A DNA stretch of 64,000 nt. Origin: Paraphaeosphaeria minitans (Eukaryota > Ascomycota > Dothideomycetes > Pleosporales > Didymosphaeriaceae). The notes under the pieces were generated by a model. The model was not told where the DNA came from. It did not search any database and saw only the letters and a program-made list of their open reading frames with translations. Positions 56,591 through 64,000 of the stretch are shown here, one piece after another. Each line of letters opens with the position of its first letter. Position 1 is the first letter of the stretch. The translations under genes were made by a program, and so were the position numbers. Location: positions 4,898,001-4,962,000 of the forward strand of contig WJXW01000001.1 of the NCBI GenBank assembly GCA_015832175.1, in the 5' to 3' direction.

Positions 56591-57912
56591 CTATAGCTTG
56601 GATCTAGCAAGCTCCAAATATAGGTCACAGATCTTGCCAAAATCTATGAAGCCAGGCTCAAGTTGGGCATCGCGGAGATTCTCGTAGTCGCTCTTGTAGG
56701 GGCACCACTTAGAAGGATACATCGGGTACTCCCCATAGCGTTTCTCCATGAGCCTAGCCGCAGCGAACGATGCGTAACTGTCGCTGTTCGCACTTGCGCG
56801 GAGCGGATTCACGTCTGCTAGCAACTTCGCCCGACCAGTGCCATACGCGTAGTCATTGCAGCCGTGATCTGGATGGAATGGGTCTTCACACTGTCTGGCT
56901 GGACCCTCTTAGGATCCTACTTGTAATTAAATTACTTTGGTTTCCTGCGGATTAACTTCTTTGTTCTAAAATTTTTACTATGTCATTTAAGAAGGAGTAT
57001 TTAGAATTTAATTTAACAAATGAGTTACCAAAGGCAGAATATTGCTAGATCCTGTAACTATTAAAAATAGACCTATACTACCTACTCTAAACGATGCTTG
57101 ATTAGCAGGATTTACCGATGGAGAGGGTTGTACATGACCCACATCCGGCTCAATCTGAGGACCGTCAAGCTGGATTTTAATCCGGGAAATTTCTTCAGGG
57201 CAGCGGCAGCCTCCCGGACATAAAGTCTTTTGAAGTAATCCGGACAGAAGTTGAGCACAGGGGTGTCTCCTTGGTATGCAAAGGCATGTGCATGTTGGCA
57301 TAGATGAAATTCCTCATCGTGTGGAAAGCTTCCGGGACAAGTAATCGAGACGCGGTACATTTCGGAGGGATAGCCAGAAGACGCATTGGGATAAATACCT
57401 GCCGCTTTCCACAGTGTCTCGATGATTCTAGTCCGATGAGCTCGGGCGTCTGGATCCCAACTCAAGCTACCCCAATGTTCTCTAACCGCATCGGTAGTCC
57501 AGTCGATCATGAAAGTACCGCCAGCCTTGACGTATAATGCCGCATTGCGCCGCTTTGCCATAAGCTTGGAATCGGCTGGGTCAAGACCTGACAAAGCTAG
57601 AAATTCGGCTTCAATTCGGTCTTGCTGGATAATTTTCTGTTGACTGGGTGAGCATCCGAAGAAGTCCACGAATTTAATCTGGGGGGCAGGGTAGTTGACC
57701 GCTCGGTATATTGACCAGAAGTCTTTGTCTGGTGTGGTCGAAGCCGAAGGCATCTGTGGAAACATGAGCATTGTGACCAAGACAGGCACAACGTGGTACA
57801 AGCTAGGCAACTTGTAACAAAAATACCGGAAGCCCATTTTGATACTGGCCAACATTGATATGGGTCCGAGTGAATTTGAGCCCAGCTGTGCGAGTTGTAG
57901 TTCAATGGCCAA
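56591..57912 (-). pseudogene. M35-like (aspzincin) metallopeptidase gene interrupted by mitochondrial-like DNA
   Basis: Relic of a secreted zinc endopeptidase of the fungal lysine-specific metallo-endopeptidase-like group. The N-terminal block 57912-57133 is open; the ATG at 57837 gives a signal-like start (MGFRYFCYKLPSL then HVVPVLVTMLMF). Recognisable parts are AALYVKAGGTFMIDW, HAFAYQGDTPVLNFCPDYFK and the end SLTVLRLSRMWV. The C-terminal block, about 56906-56591, reads CEDPFHPDHGCNDYAYGTG, RAKLLADVNP and SANSDSYASFAAARLMEKRY, which match the DxxYG and NADSYAxFA motifs of the family. The HExxH zinc site expected between the two blocks is absent; that place holds the mitochondrial-like segment. 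A TAA at the left edge of the C block closes it. If the segment were spliced out as part of an intron the protein would still lack HExxH, so it should be inactive. Confidence 0.65.
56915..57131 (+). other. Nuclear mitochondrial segment (NUMT) with LAGLIDADG endonuclease fragment
   Basis: About 215 bp of AT-rich DNA in a GC-balanced context. Read with the mitochondrial code (TGA as Trp at 57099-57101), 57048-57131 encodes DPVTIKNRPILPT followed by LNDAWLAGFTDGEGC, the first LAGLIDADG motif of homing endonucleases in fungal mitochondrial introns. In a second frame the preceding part encodes FKKEYLEFNLTNELPKAEY, also in mitochondrial style. The frames are not joined, so it is a decayed copy. It lies inside the peptidase relic. 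The left border is set by composition near 56915 and is approximate. Confidence 0.78.
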
Positions 57913-60261
57913 ATTGGGGAATGTAGATGAACTGTCCCCTCGGGTATCTTATGCAAGCGTCCATCGTAGCTCCTGATTTACACAATGCAAATTCACTGAT
58001 TTATGGATAGCTTTTAGGCCCATGCAAGATCACGAGCGCTTCAAACAGTGAACGGAGGAAAACAAAAAAAAACGTTCTCTGCAGACGAACATTTCAGTGA
58101 AGAACACCTCATACGATTGCTTTCGTCAAAACACATGATCGACGATAGGCTGCTACAGTGCACGAGTCGAAATCTCAGATGAACATCTTTCCAGCCACGA
58201 GGAGCTGATGACCTACCAGCCATCTCACCAAACCGCACTGGATCTCTGAGGAGCCCGCTGCAATAAGCTCTATAACAATAGGGAAAACCTTCGTGAGGCC
58301 CATTCTGGACAGAGCTCTCTGATTACTGCATCAACTCAAGAGCAGTGCTTGGCTAGACCTTTCGGCCTAGCACAGAACACTCATATTGATCTGTATCGAA
58401 AAACAAAGGCCTCTGACTCGACAAGCATGCGGCACTACTTGAGGTTCGTCCTTATCTCACTTTTTCTCATGTAGCATCTTATAGAATTTAACTCTCACAG
58501 CCTACACTGTTGCTCAAAGACGAACATATTAATGGCTACCTCCCCTTGCTACACACGAGCTTTGATCATTATGCCACCATCCTGGCGCAACACTGTTATC
58601 GGCCTATTGCTATTAAAAATCCTTTTTTTGCACTTAAAACTTGATCCACAAATCCAGATCCTACATCTACCTTTGTGGGCCTAAATCACGTCCAACAATC
58701 AATAAAATATCACACAAGGCCCGCGATTTGAGCACATTGTCTCAAGAGACAACACAGATCTGAATTTTCTGCGCCGATAACATTGTTACGTCACTACGAT
58801 CATTTGCACCGAAGTTTCGGCCACGCACCGCTCTCACGATGTTTGCATATGTTGGGAAGATATATCCGGTCGAACGAATCAGCACCTAGTCGCTGTTGAG
58901 CTAGAGCCTCCCACATACCCAGATTCTAGGGCGCGCGTTCCCCCAGGCCGGGGATTGGTGCTGCTCGCGGCTGCGACGGCATTGGCTATCTTTGCTACAT
59001 CCTACACATACCATAGAAAAGATACATGTATAACCAGTGCATTCCTTCAATCTTAACAAGTTTCACCGTTTATGTTTTCAGGAGGCTCTGATGGTTCAAC
59101 GCACACGCCTCTAGAAAAACCCAGGGCTCTTCTTTCATCGATTCAGTGAAAGCTTGTCCACCTCGCACCCTTGCCACTCTTGTATGCAACCTCGCTCTGC
59201 TCTGCTCAGTGCCAGGAAGGAAAAGCATATTCATCTGGTCCAATTATTACGGAGTCTACTTAGAACTTCCCTTGCACTATGAAATATCAAGCACTCCATG
59301 AATATCGAACTTGCTTACAAGACCAAAAACAATTCGTCTTTCAGTAGCCATCCCATTATCTATACCCTAGACCAGTATCCCACTCAAAACGCACATCAAA
59401 GAAACCCCACCACCGTCACAAGACAAATCGCTCACGTATCACCACCTGCCGCCTCGTCTTCGGATTTGACAAGAGAGTTTAAAGCTATCGGATCATGGAG
59501 GCCGAGTTCTCCACACAAGCTAGTTGCACTCTAACATACTTGCATATCCTACAGTCTGTTCTTACCCTAGCGCTGCTTCTTTGGTGCCTTTGGGGCAATT
59601 TCACGGACAGCGACAGCATGTGCCAAGTTCGTCAGAGGCCAACCAGATTCTGTGTACGAACATACTTGATTATGTGCGAAGGGTGGCTTTATGGGTTTGC
59701 ACTTACGTCCTGTATGTAATTGAAGTGAGGAAGTAAGACGGAGGGAGCGTCCTTTACACCATCTTCACTACGTAAGGCAGATACGCTATGCCTGCCCGAT
59801 TGCGTGCACATCACGTGCAGACACGAGCCGACCAATCAAAAATTTACCCTCACTGTGCACTCCATATACATAAGAATAGCCTAGTGGAGGTCACGTCCCC
59901 CACCCCACCACCCTCACCTACTTTCAATCCTTTTTGCAGAGCTTGCTGCAGTTCTGATTTTCTCGTTTCTTTTCTTGGTGAATGTGAAGCAGCTCATTCT
60001 TTCCCGCGTGTATTCCCGACTCCCGAGCGTGAAAGACATCACAAGGTGCGAGTTTACAAAAACAAGGGAACGAAATGAACAAATGGAAGGGATATATATC
60101 GACTCGCTGACCTATACATACAATCCAGCCCGATGCGAGCACGCAAGCAGGCCGTCTATAATATGCTATAATACAGTCCTTCCCTCGCTCTAGCTAGAGT
60201 GGAAATCTCCGTCCTACCACGCGTCATGCAACACAAAAAAAATTACATATGTCTGCCTATC
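57913..60261. other. Gene-poor region between peptidase relic and yta12
   Basis: 2.3 kb, somewhat AT-rich from 58.4 to 59.5 kb. A small inverted repeat, ggctagacctttcggcctagc at 58,351-58,371, could form a hairpin; I could not tie it to a known RNA. No gene supported. Confidence 0.5.
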
Positions 60262-62937
60262 TCACCGCTGCTCCTCATCTATGCTCTTAAACGTCGCCGG
60301 CGCAGGCGGTACAACTGGTCCCTTCACGCTCCCCTCTCCCGCATGCGGCTCAATAAGCCCCGACACGCGCCCATACTTCCCACTAAAGTACTTGTGGAAG
60401 TCCTGCGCCTCCTCAAATGGCCTGGGACCCAGTAGGCGGATCATGTCCTCGCGACCGAGCATCTCTTTCTTCAGCAGCTCCTCTGCGACAAGCCCGACCT
60501 CTTTCTTCTTCTCGGTGAGTAGGTCCTTGCACTGCTGGTACGCCTCGTCGACGATGCGCTTGACCTCAAAGTCGATGTTCTTGGCCGTCTCCTCGGAGAA
60601 CGGCTTCTGCAGCTGGTTCTGCTGGTCGTCTTCATAGTAAATGTACCCGATCTTCTTCGTCATGCCCCACTTGGTCACCATCATGGTGGCCATCTGGGTG
60701 ACCTTGCGGAAGTCGTCGGACGCGCCCGAGGTGACGGTGTCAAAATGGAGTTCCTCGGAGACACGGCCACCCAGCGTCATCGCCATACGGTCCATCAGCT
60801 GGTTGACGTTCATGAGGTATGTGTCGCCGTTAGGGAGGTACTGCGCGTAGCCTAGTGCGCCCTGGCCGCGCGGAATGATGGAAACCTTGAGGAGAGGGTC
60901 AGCCCACTTGAAGTACCAGCCGCAGATGGCGTGGCCAGCTTCGTGGTAGGCGACGGTCCTCTTCTCTTCGGGCTTGAGGACAAGGGATTTCTTTTCAAGA
61001 CCGCCGATGACGCGCTCGATGGCTTGTTCGAAATGCACCATAGTCACGGACTCGGCAGCGTGGCGGGCGGCTATTTCAGTCAGTACAGGATGCGGAACAT
61101 GAATACTTGGAATGGACTCACCGATCAAGGCAGCTTCGTTGACACAGTTGGCGATATCAGCACCAGAGAAGCCAGGGGTGAGCGCAGCCAGTCTGCCCTG
61201 TAGGAAATCAAGGTCCTCTGTGGTAACGATCTTCTTGAGATGAACGGCGAATATCTGAGAACGGCCATCCATGGTGGGACGGTCAATGTTGATATGCCTA
61301 TCGAAACGACCAGGTCGCATAAGAGCCTTGTCTAGGACATCAGGTCGATTGGTACCGGCCAGCACAACCACCTGCTCGGTGGTGTTGAAACCGTCCATCT
61401 CGGTAAGAATCTGGTTGAGAGTAGCTTCACGCTCATCGTTGCCACCGCCAAAGTTCTTGCCGCCTCTGGCTCGGCCAATGGCATCAATCTCGTCAATGAA
61501 GATGATGCAAGGGGTGCTCTTCCTGGCATTGGCGAACAGATCTCGTACACGAGAGGCACCGACACCGACGAACATTTCAACGAACTCAGAACCGCTGACT
61601 GAGAAAAAGGGGACTCCGGACTCTCCAGCAGTGGCCTTGGCAAGGAGTGTCTTACCAGTACCAGGGGGCCCGGACAAGATTGCTCCGCGGGGGATCTTGG
61701 CACCCAGCTTCTGGAAGCGTGCAGGTTCCTTCAAGAACGAGACGAACTCTGTGATTTCCTGCTTGGCCTCGTCCATGCCCGCAACATCGGCAAACTTGAC
61801 CTTGACATCCGTCTCGTGGTTGAACTTCTTAGCACGGCTCTTGCCCATGCCGAAGATGCCACTGCTTCCGCCACTGCCGCCACCAGCACGTCGGGTGAAG
61901 TAGAAGAGGGAACCAAGGAGGAGCAGGGTAGGACCGAAAGACAGAAGAGTGCCGAACCAGGATATTTCGCTGGAGTACGAGACGGGAATGCGATCGTGGC
62001 TGGGAATTTGCAGCTCGTACTGTGCGTCATCCATCTTGCGCTCAAACGATTCCACAGATCCGATGGTGAAATAGTAGTAGAAGGTCTGGCTGGCAGCAGG
62101 CGAGTCGGGATACATAGATGCGACCGCCTCGCGATGCAGATGCACCTTGGCCCTGTTGCCGTTGAGGATAACAATCTTCTCGACGAGGCCTTTGTCCAAA
62201 AAGGTTGTCCTGAACTCTTGCCATGTGATCTCCTTGGTGTCTTCTCCCGGCACGATCGTCCGGTACGTCAGCCATGCGAGGAAGGCGGTGATGAGCGTGG
62301 TGTTCCAGTCCATGGCCTGGGGGGTGCCTGGGCCGGCCTGACCCTGCTCGTCCTTCTTCTTCTTCTTCTCTCCCTCGGGCTGCCCTGGCCCCGGGTCGTG
62401 CGCGCCAGACTTCTGCTGCGGCTCCTCAGAGCTGGTCTTGAGCTGCTCCTCGGCAGTCTTCCGCGCGAACTTTGTTGTCAAACGCGAGATCTTGGCCGCC
62501 GTGGCCAAGTCGAGCTTCTCTCCCCGCTTCAACCTCTCCATCTCCTCACGCAGCTCGGTGGGTATTCCTGTCTTCTTGATCTCGTTCACTGCGTCCTGCA
62601 TCGCCTGCTTCTGCGCCTTAGGCACGCCCATTGACACAAAAGCCACGAGCTGCTCTAGCAGCTTCTCCTCCTCTTCCGACAGTTTCGACGCCTTGTCCGT
62701 GTTTTCGAGCGCAGGCTTCTTGGCCTGGCCCTTGCTGTTCTTTGCTATTCCATCCTGCTTTTTGTTTTTGGGAGGCTCCGGCGGCCCGGTGGCGAATAAC
62801 CGCGAGTGCTGCTGGGCGTATATGCACGGGGGGATTGGTATCCGCCTGCGGACGGCGAGGGGTGATCTGGATGCGGCGCGGAGGTTAGGCCGGGACAGCC
62901 GCGCGATTTGGCCAGAGCGGCGAAGAAGCGTGGACAT
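60262..62937 (-). CDS. yta12: Mitochondrial m-AAA protease subunit Yta12/Afg3-like
   Basis: ATP-dependent zinc protease of the mitochondrial inner membrane, facing the matrix; it degrades misfolded membrane proteins and matures substrates such as Mrpl32. Exons 62937-61122 and 61070-60262 give 874 residues. The start at 62937 ([19 protein letters not shown]) begins a typical arginine-rich presequence; the ATG at 62997 would add a non-targeting leader. Then a charged region, TM1 [17 protein letters not shown], the FtsH-extracellular-type domain, TM2 [19 protein letters not shown], Walker A GPPGTGKT, Walker B IIFIDEID, second region of homology [19 protein letters not shown], zinc site HEAGH and the third ligand in SGASDDF. 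The 51-nt segment 61121-61071 is stop-free and in frame but has gtgagt and tag ends; removal restores [16 protein letters not shown]. Longer and more basic N-terminus fits Yta12 better than Afg3. Confidence 0.93.
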   Translation of the reverse strand: MSTLLRRSGQIARLSRPNLRAASRSPLAVRRRIPIPPCIYAQQHSRLFATGPPEPPKNKKQDGIAKNSKGQAKKPALENTDKASKLSEEEEKLLEQLVAFVSMGVPKAQKQAMQDAVNEIKKTGIPTELREEMERLKRGEKLDLATAAKISRLTTKFARKTAEEQLKTSSEEPQQKSGAHDPGPGQPEGEKKKKKDEQGQAGPGTPQAMDWNTTLITAFLAWLTYRTIVPGEDTKEITWQEFRTTFLDKGLVEKIVILNGNRAKVHLHREAVASMYPDSPAASQTFYYYFTIGSVESFERKMDDAQYELQIPSHDRIPVSYSSEISWFGTLLSFGPTLLLLGSLFYFTRRAGGGSGGSSGIFGMGKSRAKKFNHETDVKVKFADVAGMDEAKQEITEFVSFLKEPARFQKLGAKIPRGAILSGPPGTGKTLLAKATAGESGVPFFSVSGSEFVEMFVGVGASRVRDLFANARKSTPCIIFIDEIDAIGRARGGKNFGGGNDEREATLNQILTEMDGFNTTEQVVVLAGTNRPDVLDKALMRPGRFDRHINIDRPTMDGRSQIFAVHLKKIVTTEDLDFLQGRLAALTPGFSGADIANCVNEAALIGESIPSIHVPHPVLTEIAARHAAESVTMVHFEQAIERVIGGLEKKSLVLKPEEKRTVAYHEAGHAICGWYFKWADPLLKVSIIPRGQGALGYAQYLPNGDTYLMNVNQLMDRMAMTLGGRVSEELHFDTVTSGASDDFRKVTQMATMMVTKWGMTKKIGYIYYEDDQQNQLQKPFSEETAKNIDFEVKRIVDEAYQQCKDLLTEKKKEVGLVAEELLKKEMLGREDMIRLLGPRPFEEAQDFHKYFSGKYGRVSGLIEPHAGEGSVKGPVVPPAPATFKSIDEEQR

Positions 62938-63804
62938 TGCGGTATTGGGGGGAAGGGGGAAAGGTGGATGGAATTGCGCGCCTCTGCAGCCGACCATGCA
63001 AAGAAATCGCTGGGTGATATCAAAGTGGCGCGTGGGTGATGGTAGGCCTGGTGATGTCGTCTTCGAAAATGCTGGCCCGAGTTTCGCCGCGGCAGATGAC
63101 TAAGCGCTCTAAAACCGTCTCTTCGCTGTTCATGACATCGTAGCAGATGCTTGGAGCTTGTTGGGACGATAGTCTAATAGCTTTTACGAAGCATTACTGC
63201 TGCAACTGGACCGCTGCCTTGCTGAAAGAGGCCGCTGCCCACAACCTAAGTGGCCGTCATAGCTAGGGAACTGTGGCCCCGCAACACCTAGACATGGTAC
63301 CATGCACCAAGAATACCAAGCTGCGGTATGGTAGAGAAGGCTCCCTACAGCCTTACCGCAACGCTCCTTGCCAGAAACAGTGGCCCTTGTGATTCTGCAC
63401 TTACGTTGATCGGAATCTTGTTCATCATGTGGCTGGTACCCATGCCTCCTCCTTCGACGCCTCTTTACCTTACAGTTCCAGACCAACGAGTAGTTCGCGG
63501 CGACAACCTCCACGCTCGTCTTATCCACACCCTATCAGTATGCCACTGCAAACTGAACAGGAAAACATGCGTTGTCTATGACATGCCCATCACCAATCGT
63601 AGTCTCAAACATTTGCCAAGCCTGCTGTCATCATCGTATCAGGCGCATCACTCCACTCCAGCTCTCCATACCACCACCACACCACAAAGTCATCAGCATA
63701 CCATTACGCGCGTAGCCTTGTATTAAACCTATACATCAATTGCACGCATTTCTCGTCGTCTAACATACACTCATCTTTCAGCGCCTTGTAGCTTCATTGA
63801 CATC
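62938..63804. other. Divergent intergenic region, yta12 and the right-edge gene
   Basis: 867 bp between opposite start codons, thus carrying both promoters. A CT/CA-rich stretch precedes the right-hand gene. No other feature. Confidence 0.5.
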
Positions 63805-64000
63805 ATGGGTCGCTGGGCAGACGCAGAGAGCGTACGTCTTTCACCCAACACCACACACTACAGCTGCTAACAACCACCTCAGGACGTAGAGCGCCTCCCC
63901 GAAGGCTTCCAACGCATCGGCTACGATGCCGACACCGAAACCTACACCTTCAAGGCACCGAACGGGCAAATCTACGAATCCGCCCCAGGTAACCGCTATG
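63805..64000 (+). CDS. Conserved small fungal protein, 5' part only
   Basis: Exon 1 is 63805-63831 (MGRWADAES), then an intron with gtacgt and a ctcag acceptor, and exon 2 from 63883 to the window edge: DVERLPEGFQRIGYDADTE then TYTFKAPNGQIYESAPG. I recognise the opening MGRWA...LPEGxxRIGYDADTxTYTF as a block shared by many uncharacterised Pezizomycotina proteins, some annotated with LysM domains further on. The rest lies outside the window, so no function is given. The gta near the edge (63989) could be a further donor, but the reading GNRY continues in frame and matches relatives, so I treat it as coding. Confidence 0.7.

Noticed and set aside
62938..62997. Earlier ATG of yta12
   Set aside because: Would put 20 Pro/His-rich residues before a good mitochondrial presequence.

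Overview
This window is nuclear DNA of a filamentous ascomycete (Pezizomycotina, possibly Dothideomycetes; the class is an inference). The evidence is many genes with 45-60 nt spliceosomal introns carrying CTRAC branch sites, an XlnR/Xyr1 xylanase regulator, a TeaR-type cell-end marker, a fungal rhodopsin-domain (PTH11-like) membrane protein, and promoters rich in CCTA repeats. No rRNA, tRNA, CRISPR array or intact transposon could be supported.

Layout. 1-20 kb: xlnR (minus strand, 3' end cut by the window edge), a long promoter with a CCTA tetranucleotide array, a Ure2/YghU-type glutathione S-transferase, a secreted DUF4185-like protein, the prenylated TeaR homologue and an Ark1/Prk1-family kinase, then a 12-bp minisatellite. 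20-31 kb: the SCF F-box/LRR protein GrrA/Grr1, a conserved membrane protein, an AT-rich RIP-like block, an NmrA-like protein, a rhodopsin-domain protein and a divergent amino-acid/GABA-permease-type gene with reading-frame damage. 33-45 kb: Mediator subunit Med10 divergent from a PXA-domain protein with an unusual 1,010-nt intron, then about 7 kb without a recognisable gene, then a CENP-B-like DNA-binding protein. 47-54 kb: DRG-family GTPase Rbg1 divergent from cysteine dioxygenase, an uncharacterised protein, and DEAD-box helicase Dbp8. 54-64 kb: an orphan protein, an M35-like metallopeptidase gene interrupted by a mitochondrial-like DNA fragment, the m-AAA protease subunit Yta12 and the 5' end of a small conserved fungal gene.

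The genes do not form a biosynthetic cluster. Most are single-copy housekeeping genes (transcription, ribosome biogenesis, ubiquitin ligase, mitochondrial proteolysis) mixed with accessory genes. Adjacent pairs rbg1/CDO, med10/PXA and rhodopsin-domain/permease are head to head and probably share promoter regions. The most unusual signals are the nuclear mitochondrial insertion in the peptidase gene, two GC-AG introns, the damaged permease, the long PXA intron and an apparently lost splice acceptor in the gene at 50.5 kb. Exon borders below were set by hand from splice signals, reading frame and remembered family conservation; no database search or RNA evidence was available.
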